Assembly: GCF_019063845.1 (NCBI RefSeq)
Contig: NZ_CP077683.1
Coordinates: 2,108,001-2,172,000 of the forward strand
Reading direction: 5' to 3'
Length of the DNA: 64,000 nt
Origin: Geomonas subterranea
GTDB lineage: Bacteria > Desulfobacterota > Desulfuromonadia > Geobacterales > Geobacteraceae
Part shown: in pieces, positions 35,530 through 47,269 of the stretch
Layout of the letters: every line of letters starts with the position of its first letter
Numbering within the stretch: position 1 is the first letter of the stretch
Translations under genes and position numbers: made by a program
Notes under the pieces: generated by a model
Told to the model about the DNA's origin: nothing
Seen by the model: only the letters and a program-made list of their open reading frames with translations
Databases searched by the model: none

Positions 35530-35672
35530 GGCTTTAAATTTAACGCGAAGACGCGAAAGCGCAAAGAGTGCTAACCCACAGCACAAGAAGATCTGAGACT
35601 GACCCCCTGAGGTATCTGCTTTTGCTTGTCCCTTTGCGACTTTGCGTCTTTGCGTTAGGTAAGAGTATTTAA
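35530..35672. repeat. Long inverted repeat of the GCGAAGACGCGAAAG type
   Basis: GGCTTTAAATTTAACGCGAA opens the element, and TTTGCGTCTTTGCGTTAGGT followed by TATTTAAAGCC closes it, giving arms of about 35 bp with mismatches around a loop of about 60 bp. It is a third dispersed-repeat family, distinct from the GCCACGGA and GAGAGGG types. Confidence 0.7.
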
Positions 35673-35690
35673 AGCCTTAAGGCTATGGAT

Positions 35691-35724
35691 AAAAAAAGGC
35701 CCGGCTGTTTAGGCCGGGCCTTTC
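35691..35724 (-). terminator. Terminator of the kor operon
   Basis: AGGCCCGGC pairs with GCCGGGCCT around TGTTTAG. A run of seven T follows on the minus strand, 25 bp beyond the korC stop. Confidence 0.93.
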
Positions 35725-35748
35725 CTGTGTCGCTGGATGTCAGGACGA

Positions 35749-36297
35749 TTAGGCGCGTGCTGCCATGGCCTTCTCGTAACCCATCTGGAACGCCTTCTTG
35801 TTCAGCTCCATGAAAGCCTCCGGCACGCGGGCCAGGACCGCCTTCTCGGCGCCTTCCTTGGTGACCACACCGGTCAGTGCCACCATGGCGCCCAGCGCCA
35901 CGATGTTGGCCACGATCTCACGACCGACTTCGTTCTTGGCGGTGTTGATGATCGGGAAGGCTACGGTGTTGAAGTTCCCTTTCGGGATGTTCTTCACCAG
36001 GTCGGAGTCGATCAGCAGTACGCCCCCTTCCTTCAGGTCGTGGGAGTACTTGTCGGCTGCTTCCTGGGTCAGGGCGAGCAGCGCGTCGACCACGGTCGCT
36101 TTCGGGTAGTCGATCATGGTGTCGGAAACGATGACCTCCGACTTGGATGCGCCCCCCCTTGCCTCGGGGCCGTAGCTCTGGGACTGAACTGCCTGCTTGC
36201 CGTCGTAGATGGAAGCGGCTTCTGCCATGATGACGCCGGCGAGGATGAGACCCTGCCCACCAGCCCCGGAAAATCTGATTTCATATCTCTGAGACAT
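35749..36297 (-). CDS. korC: 2-oxoacid:ferredoxin oxidoreductase, gamma subunit
   Basis: This 182-residue protein matches the gamma domain of 2-oxoacid:acceptor oxidoreductases (IRFSGAGGQGLILAGVIMAEA, QSQSYGPEARGGASKSEVI, NIVALGAMVALTGVV). It helps bind coenzyme A and assembles with KorA, KorB and KorD to oxidise 2-oxoglutarate to succinyl-CoA with ferredoxin. It is last in the operon, 19 bp after korB, with AAGGAGGAG upstream. The exact substrate (2-oxoglutarate versus another 2-oxoacid) is inferred from the neighbouring icd and mdh. Confidence 0.9.
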   Translation of the reverse strand: MSQRYEIRFSGAGGQGLILAGVIMAEAASIYDGKQAVQSQSYGPEARGGASKSEVIVSDTMIDYPKATVVDALLALTQEAADKYSHDLKEGGVLLIDSDLVKNIPKGNFNTVAFPIINTAKNEVGREIVANIVALGAMVALTGVVTKEGAEKAVLARVPEAFMELNKKAFQMGYEKAMAARA

Positions 36298-36316
36298 CTG
36301 AGGTTCTCCTCCTTTG

Positions 36317-37129
36317 TTATTTCTTGGCGCGCTCAATGACCTTCGCGTATTCGTCGGTGTAGTTCGGACGCTCTTCCTTGTACAGAACACCGGTGAGGAT
36401 CTTGCCTTCCAGCTGCTCGGCAGTCATCTTCTCGGCGGCCTTGACCGGAACGGCGATGTCTTTCAGGCGGTTCATCATCTCGATGACCGACTTGAACTTG
36501 TTGCGGCGACCGTAGGTGGTCGGGCAGTCGTCCAGGATCTCGACGACGGAGAAGCCCTTGTGCTGGATGGCTTCCGCGATCAGCTTGTCGATCTGGGTCG
36601 CGTGGTACGCGGTGCCGCGAGCGACGAAGGTGGCGCCTGCGCCGATGGCGAGCTTGGCGACGTCGAACGCCGGGTCCGGGTTGCCGTACACGGTGGTGGA
36701 CGCCTTGGCGCCGGTCGGGGTGCAGGGGGAGAACTGGCCGCCGGTCATGCCGTAGATGTTGTTGTTCATGATGATGTAGGTCATGTCGATGTTACGACGG
36801 CAGGCGTGGATGAAGTGGTTGCCGCCGATCGCGGTACCGTCGCCGTCGCCGCCCACCAGGATGACGTTCATCTCCGGCTTGGCCATCTTGACGCCGGTCG
36901 CGAAAGCGGCGGCGCGGCCGTGCGCGGTGTGCAGGGTGCAGAAATCCATGTAGCCGGGAAGACGCGATGCGCAGCCGATGCCGGAAACGATGGCGGTGTT
37001 GTTCTTCTGAAGACCAAGGGTGTCGATCGCGCGGATCAGGCCCTTCATGACAATGCCGTGACCGCAGCCCGGGCACCAGATGTGCGGCAGCTTGCCGGGA
37101 CGGATGTACTTATCGTAATCAAAAGACAT
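36317..37129 (-). CDS. korB: 2-oxoacid:ferredoxin oxidoreductase, beta subunit (TPP-binding)
   Basis: This 270-residue subunit binds thiamine diphosphate: WCPGCGHGIVMKGL (cluster/TPP region), GIGCASRLPGYMDFCTLH, and the Mg-TPP motif GGDGDGTAIGGNHF...MNNNIYGMTGGQ. Cysteines in CPGCG and later LDDCPTTY fit the [4Fe-4S] ligands of this family. The ATG lies 1 nt after the korA stop, and the AAGGAGG site is inside korA, so translation is coupled. Confidence 0.94.
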   Translation of the reverse strand: MSFDYDKYIRPGKLPHIWCPGCGHGIVMKGLIRAIDTLGLQKNNTAIVSGIGCASRLPGYMDFCTLHTAHGRAAAFATGVKMAKPEMNVILVGGDGDGTAIGGNHFIHACRRNIDMTYIIMNNNIYGMTGGQFSPCTPTGAKASTTVYGNPDPAFDVAKLAIGAGATFVARGTAYHATQIDKLIAEAIQHKGFSVVEILDDCPTTYGRRNKFKSVIEMMNRLKDIAVPVKAAEKMTAEQLEGKILTGVLYKEERPNYTDEYAKVIERAKK

Positions 37130-37130
37130 G

Positions 37131-38264
37131 TTACTTAACCTCCTTGATCTTTTCGAGGATCTGCCCCGGGTTGATCGGCTCGCCGTCAACGCGGAAGATG
37201 CCGTGGACCGCTGCCTTACCTTCTGCGCAGCGCTTCACTTCACCGGTGCACATGCCGAGGTTCATCTCCGGAGTGATGAACGCCTTCACCTTGCCGGCGA
37301 GAGCGGCGATCTGCTTCTCCGGGAACGGCCAGAAGGTCTTGATCCTGAAGAGGCCGGCTTTGATACCCTGTTTCCTCGCCTCGTTCACTGCGAAGCGTGC
37401 GGAACGGGAAGTGGAGCCGTAAGCAACGATGGCGACTTCGGCGTCGGCAAGTTCGTACTCTTCAAACTGGACGATGTCGTCGATGTTGGCGTCGACCTTG
37501 CGCACCTGGCGCTCTTCCTCGGCCTGCACCCAGGCGGCCTTGGTGGTCGGGAAGCCGTCCTGGCCCTTGTTGAGGCCGGTCACGTGGAAGCGGTAGTCGC
37601 TGCCGAAAGCGGCCAGCGGGGGCACGTCGCCGAAGCTGGTGTCGTACGGCTTGTACTCGGCCGGCGAAACGCTCGGAGCGGTCCTGTTGATGACTTCCAG
37701 CTCGCCCGGCTCGGGGAACACGATGCGCTCACGCATGTGGGCGACGATCTCGTCCGGCATGACCATGACCGGGGTGCGGTATTTCTCGGCCAGGTTGAAG
37801 GCGCGCACGGTCTCTTCGAAGAGTTCCTGCACGGAAGCCGGGGTCAGGCAGATGGCCGGGTGGTCACCGTGGGTGCCCCACTTGGCGCACATGACGTCGG
37901 ACTGGGAAGGACCGGTAGGCATACCGGTGGAGGGGCCGCCCCTCATGACGTTGACGATGACGCACGGGGTCTCGGCGATGCAAGCGTAGCCGATCAGCTC
38001 CTGCTTGAGCGAGAGGCCCGGACCGGAGGTCGCGGTCAGTACTTTGGCGCCGGTAAGGGAAGCGCCGATGACGGACGCCATGGCACCGATCTCATCTTCC
38101 ATCTGGATGAATTTACCGCCGATCTTCGGAAGCTCGACAGACATAACCTCTGCCACCTCGGTAGAGGGTGTAATCGGATAACCGCCGAAGAACGTGCACC
38201 CGGCGTAGAGTGCCCCCTGTGCGGCAGCTTCGTTCCCCTGAAGGAATGCAACTTTTTTAGCCAC
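37131..38264 (-). CDS. korA: 2-oxoacid:ferredoxin oxidoreductase, alpha subunit
   Basis: This 377-residue subunit has the pyrimidine-binding TPP domain (FLQGNEAAAQGALYAGCTFF, GYPITPSTEVAEVM, TATSGPGLSLKQELIGYA, RGGPSTGMPTGPSQSD) and a C-terminal transketolase-like domain (VAIVAYGSTSRSARFAV). AGGAGG lies only 1 nt before an ATG at 38270 but 7 nt before a GTG at 38264, so I prefer the GTG start; the difference is two residues. It follows korD by about 20 bp. Confidence 0.94.
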   Translation of the reverse strand: MAKKVAFLQGNEAAAQGALYAGCTFFGGYPITPSTEVAEVMSVELPKIGGKFIQMEDEIGAMASVIGASLTGAKVLTATSGPGLSLKQELIGYACIAETPCVIVNVMRGGPSTGMPTGPSQSDVMCAKWGTHGDHPAICLTPASVQELFEETVRAFNLAEKYRTPVMVMPDEIVAHMRERIVFPEPGELEVINRTAPSVSPAEYKPYDTSFGDVPPLAAFGSDYRFHVTGLNKGQDGFPTTKAAWVQAEEERQVRKVDANIDDIVQFEEYELADAEVAIVAYGSTSRSARFAVNEARKQGIKAGLFRIKTFWPFPEKQIAALAGKVKAFITPEMNLGMCTGEVKRCAEGKAAVHGIFRVDGEPINPGQILEKIKEVK

Positions 38265-38285
38265 TTTCATACCTCCTAAGATTGT

Positions 38286-38477
38286 TTACGATACTTTGAT
38301 TGCAAAGTCAGGGCATCTCAGCTCGCACTGCATGCACTTGATGCAGGCCTCAAGGTTCTTGACGCTTGCTACAAAGCCCTTCATTTCCAAGACCTTGGTG
38401 GGGCAGAATTCCACACAGATGTGGCACCCCTTGCAGTACTTCTCGATGATCTCGATGTTCGCCGGTGTTTTCTCCAT
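38286..38477 (-). CDS. korD: 2-oxoacid:ferredoxin oxidoreductase, delta (ferredoxin) subunit
   Basis: This 63-residue protein has two 4Fe-4S motifs, CKGCHICVEFCP and CIKCMQCELRCP, plus little else. It carries electrons from the KorAB active site to ferredoxin. It is the first gene of korDABC. ATG 38477 was chosen for AAAGGAG 8 nt upstream. Confidence 0.93.
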   Translation of the reverse strand: MEKTPANIEIIEKYCKGCHICVEFCPTKVLEMKGFVASVKNLEACIKCMQCELRCPDFAIKVS

Positions 38478-38528
38478 CAACGTAGCTCCTTTGACAAATT
38501 GCCCTCGCAGGCTGTGCAAATTGTGGGG

Positions 38529-38557
38529 TTATAACACATAGTGTTTACAAAATGCAA
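38529..38557 (-). promoter_or_regulatory. Sigma-70-type promoter of korDABC
   Basis: On the minus strand TTGCAT (38552-38557) and TTATAA (38529-38534) are 17 bp apart, about 50 bp before the korD start codon and downstream of a terminator, so korDABC is its own transcript. Confidence 0.6.
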
Positions 38558-38591
38558 GTGCTCGGATTTTGGCCCAAACTGTCTGTTTTTG

Positions 38592-38629
38592 TAAAAAGGG
38601 GGTAGAGAGGGGAAACCTCCCTACCCCCT
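38592..38629 (-). terminator. Terminator of the icd-mdh transcript
   Basis: AGGGGGTAG pairs with CTACCCCCT, with a smaller GAGG/CCTC stem inside. Five T follow on the minus strand. It lies 24 bp past the mdh stop. Confidence 0.88.
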
Positions 38630-38652
38630 GGTAGTACGACTCAAGCTGCCTG

Positions 38653-39624
<972 letters not shown>

Positions 39625-39670
39625 TTAAATGGGATGTCTGTCGTACACGGAAAACTACTGTTTACGCTTC

Positions 39671-41914
<2,244 letters not shown>

Positions 41915-41977
41915 TTAATGCGCAGCACAAAATGCAAAAGTGGTGGGCAAAGCCACGCTGCCATCGCCCGACATGGT

Positions 41978-42005
41978 GTTTTATTCGCTTTCTGGAGCCC
42001 GTCAA
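41978..42005 (-). promoter_or_regulatory. Possible icd promoter (proximal)
   Basis: On the minus strand TTGACG (42000-42005) and TAAAAC (41978-41983) are 16 bp apart, about 80 bp before the icd start. The -10 is poor. Confidence 0.35.
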
Positions 42006-42101
42006 CAACCATCCGCCCGCCCCGAGTGAGGGGCCATCACGGCGACTCTCGAAATATATAAGGGATTATGGGATGTTAGCAGGATAAACTTGGATTTCAA
42101 A

Positions 42102-42138
42102 TTTTGTATACAGTATACAAAACGTTTTTCACTGTCAA
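42102..42138 (-). promoter_or_regulatory. Palindromic operator overlapping a distal icd promoter
   Basis: TTTTGTATAC (42102-42111) and its perfect complement (42113-42122) flank a single A. Reading on the minus strand, a consensus -35 TTGACA (42133-42138) lies 15 bp before TATACT (42112-42117), so the palindrome covers the -10. The GTATAC core is GntR/FadR-like. The rest of the 41900-42450 gap holds no gene. Confidence 0.6.
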
Positions 42139-42450
42139 GGGAAAATCTGGGTGAATTCCGTGAGGATTTAAATAGGAAACGAAAGGGGCCCGGAAAGGCG
42201 GAACCGCCCGGGAAAGTGCGGAACCGCGTCCGAGCTCGAAGCGAGTGCAGGAAGGGGGTGATGAAAAGCCGCGTCAGAGCTCGAAGCGAGCTAAAAATAC
42301 AGCGGAAAAAAGGAGGACGGGGCCGGTACACCGGGGAGGCCGGGGGATCCCCCGGAAGGTGTTTCGCCCCCTGCCCCGCGTTCAGCGGTGAGCGAATCGC
42401 GCTCCGGACAAAATACCGTTCAAAAATACCGTCTAACAGACCGGCGCGTC

Positions 42451-43140
42451 TCAGTGCAGCGGTCGCTCCTGGGCGAAACGCCGCGCCTCGGCGAAGTCGT
42501 CCCGACCGAGGTTTCTCGGAACCCGCAGCACCTGGCCGGGCCAGATGTGCTTGGGGTCGCGGATCTGGTCCCGGTTGGCGCGGTAGATCAGGGGCCAGAG
42601 GTTGCGGTCACCGTACACCTCGGGGCGCGATGCGATGAGCGGCAGCGACTCGCCGCGGCGCACGGTCCAGGAGGCGACCTGGGGGGGCTCCTTCACCACG
42701 GGGCGGGCCTTGCGCCGCTCCGCCTCGGCCGCCTCCCGGCGCGCCCTCTCGGCCACCTGGGCCTTGGCCAGTCGTTCCTCCTCCAGGCGGGCCAGCCGCT
42801 CCAACTCGGCCCGCCGGCGCTCCTCGGCCAGGCGCGCCGCCTCGGCCAGGCGCCGGGCCTTTTCCGCTGCCACGTCCTGCTCGAGAACCTCCCCCTTCAG
42901 GACCGTCAGCTGGAAGTAGCGGTCGGCCTCCTCCTGCTCCCCCTCCATCAGGTAGGCATCGCCCTTGAGGAAGGCCTGCAGGACACTCGCGTACTCGGCC
43001 GGGCGCAGCCGCTCTCCCCCCTCGAGTTTCAGCTGGTCCAGCTTGGCGGCGGCTTCATCGCGAAAACGCGGCGGCTGCGTTGCGCAGGCCGCCGCTGAGA
43101 GAGAAAGCAGCAGGATTATGAAGCGGGCCCAAAGCCTCAA
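42451..43140 (-). CDS. LysM-domain lipoprotein with coiled-coil spacer
   Basis: This 229-residue protein has a signal with lipobox SAAAC (Cys19), a helical region including a long Glu/Arg/Ala coiled coil (about 90-150), and a C-terminal LysM domain (ASWTVRRGESLPLIASRPEV, WPLIYRANRDQIRDPKHIWP). LysM binds peptidoglycan, so it should bridge outer membrane and cell wall. The start is TTG at 43140, just after the aspS stop, so translation may be coupled. Confidence 0.85.
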   Translation of the reverse strand: MRLWARFIILLLSLSAAACATQPPRFRDEAAAKLDQLKLEGGERLRPAEYASVLQAFLKGDAYLMEGEQEEADRYFQLTVLKGEVLEQDVAAEKARRLAEAARLAEERRRAELERLARLEEERLAKAQVAERARREAAEAERRKARPVVKEPPQVASWTVRRGESLPLIASRPEVYGDRNLWPLIYRANRDQIRDPKHIWPGQVLRVPRNLGRDDFAEARRFAQERPLH

Positions 43141-43152
43141 AGAGACGCCGCC

Positions 43153-44937
43153 CTACTGCTTCGCGGCGAGACGGATGCCCAGGTCGCGCAGCTGCAGCGT
43201 ATCGACGCCGGAGGGCGCCTCGGACATGAGGCAGGCCCCCTTCTGGGTTTTGGGGAAGGCGATGACGTCGCGGATGGAGTCGGAACCGGTGATCAGCATC
43301 ATGAGACGGTCCAGGCCAAAGGCGATGCCGCCGTGCGGCGGGGTGCCGTACTCGAGGGCATCCAGCAGGAAGCCGAACTTGCTGCGCGCGTTCTCCTCGG
43401 AGAGCCCCAGCATCTTGAACATGAGGGACTGCACCTCTTCCTGGTGAATCCTGATGGAGCCGCCGCCTATCTCGTTGCCGTTCAGGACCAGGTCGTAGGC
43501 CTTGGCGCGGCAGCGGCCGGGGTCGCTCTCCACGTACTGCAGGTCCTCGTCCATCGGCGCGGTGAAGGGGTGGTGCACGGCGGCCCAGCGCTTCTCCTCC
43601 TCGTCCCACTCGAGGAGCGGGAAGTCGGTGATCCAGACAAAACGGTACACGTTCGGGTCGGTGAGCCCCATCTTGGCGGCGAGGTGGTTCCTGAGCTTGC
43701 CGAGCGAGTCGTTGACCACCTTGGGCTTGTCGGCCACGAACAGGAGCAGGTCCCCTTCCTGCGCGTCGAACGCCTTGTCCATGGTGGCGATCTCTTCAGG
43801 GGTGAAGAACTTGGCGATCGGGGACTGCCACCCTTCCGCGGTCATCTTCACGTAGGCAAGCCCCTTGGCGCCGTAGATCTTGGCGAATTCGGTGAGATCG
43901 TCGATCTCCTTGCGGCTCATGGCGCCGGCGCCCTTCACGTTGATCCCCTTGACGATGCCGCCGCCGTTGACCACATCGGCGAAGACCTTGAAGCCGGAAC
44001 TCTTGACGATGTCGGAGAGCTCCACCAGCTCCAGGCCAAAGCGCAGGTCCGGGTTGTCGACGCCGAAGCGGCGGATCGCCTCCTGGTAGGTCATCCTCTG
44101 GATCGGGAGCTCGACCTTCACGCCGCGCGCCTCGGTGAAGATGCGGGCCATGAGCCCTTCCATCACGGTGATGATGTCCTCGCGGTCGATGAAGGACATC
44201 TCGCAGTCGATCTGGGTGAACTCCGGCTGACGGTCGGCGCGCAGGTCCTCGTCACGGAAGCAGCGCACGATCTGGAAGTAGCGGTCGAAGCCGGAAACCA
44301 TGAGGATCTGCTTGAAGAGCTGCGGGGACTGCGGCAGGGCGTAGAACTCGCCCTTGTTGATGCGCGAGGGGACCAGGAAGTCGCGGGCCCCTTCCGGGGT
44401 CGACTTGGTGAGGAACGGGGTCTCCAGCTCAAGGAAGCCGTTGTCAGTCAGGTAGGAGCGGGTGAGCTGGGCCACCTTGGAGCGCAGGATCAGGTTCTGC
44501 TGCAGCTGGCCGGTACGCAGGTCGAGGTAGCGGTACTTGAGGCGGATGTTCTCGTTGACGTCGACAAAGCCGTCCAGGGTGAAGGGAAGCGCCTTGGAGG
44601 GGTTCAGGAGCTTGCACTCCTTCACCAGGACCTCGACCGCGCCGGTCTTCATCTTCGGGTTGACGGTCCCTTCCGGGCGGGCGGCAACGGTACCTTTGAT
44701 GGCGAGCACGAACTCGTTGCGTGCGGTCTCGGCCTTGGCGTGCGCCTCGGAGTTCCTTTCCGGGTCGAAAACCACCTGGGCGACGCCGTCCCGGTCGCGC
44801 AGGTCAACGAAGATGAGCCCGCCGTGGTCGCGCCGCTTGGCTACCCATCCCATCAGGACCACGTCCTGACCGATGTGCTCGGCCCGCAACTCGCCGCAAT
44901 AACTGGTTCTCTTCCAATCGCCCAGAAAATCTATCAT
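43153..44937 (-). CDS. aspS: Aspartyl-tRNA synthetase
   Basis: This 594-residue class IIb synthetase has an N-terminal OB-fold ([20 protein letters not shown]), the core with motif 2 ([20 protein letters not shown]), a GAD insertion domain ([20 protein letters not shown]), and motif 3 ([20 protein letters not shown]). It may be the non-discriminating form that also charges tRNA-Asn; sequence alone does not settle this. AAGGAGGG lies before the chosen ATG 44937. Confidence 0.96.
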   Translation of the reverse strand: MIDFLGDWKRTSYCGELRAEHIGQDVVLMGWVAKRRDHGGLIFVDLRDRDGVAQVVFDPERNSEAHAKAETARNEFVLAIKGTVAARPEGTVNPKMKTGAVEVLVKECKLLNPSKALPFTLDGFVDVNENIRLKYRYLDLRTGQLQQNLILRSKVAQLTRSYLTDNGFLELETPFLTKSTPEGARDFLVPSRINKGEFYALPQSPQLFKQILMVSGFDRYFQIVRCFRDEDLRADRQPEFTQIDCEMSFIDREDIITVMEGLMARIFTEARGVKVELPIQRMTYQEAIRRFGVDNPDLRFGLELVELSDIVKSSGFKVFADVVNGGGIVKGINVKGAGAMSRKEIDDLTEFAKIYGAKGLAYVKMTAEGWQSPIAKFFTPEEIATMDKAFDAQEGDLLLFVADKPKVVNDSLGKLRNHLAAKMGLTDPNVYRFVWITDFPLLEWDEEEKRWAAVHHPFTAPMDEDLQYVESDPGRCRAKAYDLVLNGNEIGGGSIRIHQEEVQSLMFKMLGLSEENARSKFGFLLDALEYGTPPHGGIAFGLDRLMMLITGSDSIRDVIAFPKTQKGACLMSEAPSGVDTLQLRDLGIRLAAKQ

Positions 44938-45087
44938 TGAAACCCTCCTTGGTTTTATCTGCAGGGAAATAAATCGCGTAACTATAACCAAAAACAATTT
45001 TCGCTTCAACCAAAAAGCACCCCCGCACCGGGATCAGGCGAGCTCCCGCCTGCCGCGGCCGGCACGGCAGAGAGGTGAGGCGGAGGC

Positions 45088-45122
45088 AAAAAAGGCCCGG
45101 CAGAACTCTACCGGGCCTTTCG
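45088..45122 (-). terminator. Terminator behind the GntR-family regulator
   Basis: AAAGGCCCGG pairs with CCGGGCCTTT around a 10-nt loop, with A-rich and T-rich flanks. It lies 20 bp past the regulator's stop. Confidence 0.9.
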
Positions 45123-45140
45123 GAGCTTTAACTGGCGCCG

Positions 45141-45863
45141 CTACTCGGAGCCGCGCATGGAGACGTAGGCGGAACAGCGCTTCTGCGCGAAGTCGAGATG
45201 CTCCAGCATCGCCGCCCTGGCGCCGTCGGCGTCGCGGTCGCGGATCATCTCGTAGACCTTTAGGTGGTGATTAAAGAGCAGCCGCTGGTCTTCCTCGGTG
45301 AGGTAGACGGCGCGCCAGACATCGCGTTGAAACTCCTGCATGGCCTCGAAGATGCTCTGCATCATGTGCGACCAGACCACATTGTGGGTGGCGCGGGCCA
45401 CCAGCATGTGGAAGTGGGCGTCGAAGTCCTCGGAGTGCTTCAAATCCTCAAGGTTCTTCCGCATCCCTTCGATGACGGCCTCGAGACGCCGGATATCCTC
45501 GGGGAGCGCCCGGGTCGCCGCGTACCATGCGGTCCAGGATTCCATGCCCTTGCGCACCTCGATCACGTCGAGGGCACGGTCGCCGTCGATGCGGATCAAC
45601 TCGCTGAGCGGCATGCCGGCCGAGTTCTCAACCAGGGAGCGGACCAGCGTCCCTCCCCCCTGATAGGTCTCCACCAGGCCGGACGAGGTGAGGATATTGA
45701 GCGCTTCACGCACCGAGGGGCGGGAAACGCCGAACAACTCGGCCAGTTCGCGCTCGGGTGGAAGCTTCTCGCCCGGGTTGAACTCACCCGCCAGAATCGA
45801 GCTGCGGATCTGTTCCGCGATCTGCGTCGACACCTTTTTGGGTTTAATCGGCGTAAATTTCAT
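45141..45863 (-). CDS. GntR/FadR-family transcriptional regulator (LldR-like)
   Basis: This 240-residue protein has an N-terminal winged helix (AEQIRSSILAGEFNPGEKLP, ELAELFGVSRPSVREALNIL) and an all-helical FCD domain with metal-ligand residues (DFDAHFHMLVARATHN, FNHHLKVYEMIRDRD). FCD regulators respond to lactate, glycolate, pyruvate or other small acids. Its place at the end of the lactate/glycolate gene string makes it the likely local regulator. The GTATAC palindrome near icd could be a remote target; that is inference. Confidence 0.9.
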   Translation of the reverse strand: MKFTPIKPKKVSTQIAEQIRSSILAGEFNPGEKLPPERELAELFGVSRPSVREALNILTSSGLVETYQGGGTLVRSLVENSAGMPLSELIRIDGDRALDVIEVRKGMESWTAWYAATRALPEDIRRLEAVIEGMRKNLEDLKHSEDFDAHFHMLVARATHNVVWSHMMQSIFEAMQEFQRDVWRAVYLTEEDQRLLFNHHLKVYEMIRDRDADGARAAMLEHLDFAQKRCSAYVSMRGSE

Positions 45864-45928
45864 GAGGCACCGATACTACATTAGAGTGGCTAAGGCAACA
45901 AAATTTTTGGAGTCTGGCCGCGCCAACC

Positions 45929-45943
45929 GCGTCAATTTGACGC
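45929..45943. promoter_or_regulatory. 15-bp palindrome upstream of the GntR gene
   Basis: GCGTCAA-T-TTGACGC is a perfect palindrome, 66 bp before the regulator start, in the gap after glcF. It is a candidate autoregulatory operator. Confidence 0.45.
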
Positions 45944-45982
45944 ACACGTCAACACCTTTTCGGCGTACCGCGCCCCTCCCCT

Positions 45983-47224
45983 TCAGCCGTTGAGGCTCAT
46001 CTGCAACAGTTCGGTCAAGTGGATCACCTTGACCGGCGGAGTGGCCTCGGAGAGCGCCTTTTTCAGCTGCAACAGACAGCCGGGGTTGCTGGTGACCAGG
46101 TAATCGGCGCCGGTCTTCTGGACGTTTTGCACCTTGCGCGACAGTACCCGGTCCGACATCTCCGGCTTCTCGATGTTGTAGGTGCCGGCCGAGCCGCAGC
46201 AGGCATCCGCTTCGGGAAGTTCCCGGAAGTCGATCCCCGGTATCAGGTTGATAAGGGCGCGGGGCTGGCTGCGGATCCCCTGGCAATGGGCGATATGGCA
46301 CGGGTCGTGATAGGTCACCTTGAGCGGCAGGGGCTTAAGCTTCTCCTTGAGCGCACCCGCTTCGGCGGCCAGGACCTCTGAGATGTCGCGCACCTTGGTA
46401 CTGAAAGCGGTGGCGGCAGCTTCGCCGTCCAGGTGGTGACCGTACTTCTTGAGTTCGGCCCCGCAACCGCCGCAATCGGTTACGACGAAGTCGAGCTCCT
46501 GGGACTGGAACAGGTCGGTGTTGAAGCGCGCCGCCTCCTTGAGCCCGTCGATGTCGTGCCCCAGCATGTTGGGCGCGCCGCAGCACTTCTGGTCCTTCGG
46601 CGTGACCACCTTGTACCCCAGGGTGGAGAGGAGCTGAACGGTGGCGAGACTCGCCTCGGTGAAGATGAGGCTCATGACGCAGCCGAGAAAGAAGCCGACC
46701 GTCCCTTTCTGCTCACCCACCGCAGGGGTCACCTCGCTGATGGTCTGGCGCAGCGGCGCCTCGGGGAGCTTCGGCAAAAGCCCCTCCATCCTCCCGAGTG
46801 CCGCCGGGAACACCTTCAAGAGCCCCAGCGAGCGGACCACCTTCTGCAGGCCGGTGCGCTGGTAGAGCCTAAGCGGCGCCGTCGCCGCCTCCAGGCGGTC
46901 CGGGTGCGGTACCAGCTTTCTGAGGATCAGCTCCTCCATGGTCGAAAGCCCCTGTTCCTGTTTTCTCTCGCAGCGGAACTCCGCCACCAGCTCGCCGGCA
47001 TTCACGCCGCAGGGGCAGGCGGAGGCGCAGGCCTGGCAATCAAGGCATAGGGAGACGTATTCGAGGAACTTCTCGCTCTCCACCAGCTCCCCCTCCTGGA
47101 ACTTGCGCACCAGCGCCACGCGCCCGCGCGGCGAAGCTGTCTCCAGGAAGGTTTCCTTATAGGTCGGGCAATGCGGCAGGCACATGCCGCAGCGCATGCA
47201 GTTGATCAGCTTGACGTAATCCAT
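45983..47224 (-). CDS. Glycolate/D-lactate oxidase iron-sulfur subunit (GlcF-like)
   Basis: This 413-residue protein has two 4Fe-4S motifs (CMRCGMCLPHCPTYKE, CLDCQACASACPCG) and two CCG domains (KCCGAPNMLG, DACCGSAGTYNIEKP; also TYHDPCHIAHCQG). It passes electrons from the flavin subunit encoded just upstream to the quinone pool. The order glcD-glcF and a gap of 45 bp indicate one unit. Substrate, D-lactate or glycolate, is undecided. Confidence 0.9.
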   Translation of the reverse strand: MDYVKLINCMRCGMCLPHCPTYKETFLETASPRGRVALVRKFQEGELVESEKFLEYVSLCLDCQACASACPCGVNAGELVAEFRCERKQEQGLSTMEELILRKLVPHPDRLEAATAPLRLYQRTGLQKVVRSLGLLKVFPAALGRMEGLLPKLPEAPLRQTISEVTPAVGEQKGTVGFFLGCVMSLIFTEASLATVQLLSTLGYKVVTPKDQKCCGAPNMLGHDIDGLKEAARFNTDLFQSQELDFVVTDCGGCGAELKKYGHHLDGEAAATAFSTKVRDISEVLAAEAGALKEKLKPLPLKVTYHDPCHIAHCQGIRSQPRALINLIPGIDFRELPEADACCGSAGTYNIEKPEMSDRVLSRKVQNVQKTGADYLVTSNPGCLLQLKKALSEATPPVKVIHLTELLQMSLNG

Positions 47225-47269
47225 TATGGCCTCTTTCTTTCTGACTGGTCTGACTGGTCTGACGTCCGA

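Noticed and set aside
42090-42638. A 182-residue plus-strand ORF upstream of the LysM gene
   Set aside because: Arg/Gly/Ala-rich translation without a ribosome site, overlapping the operator region and the LysM coding region.
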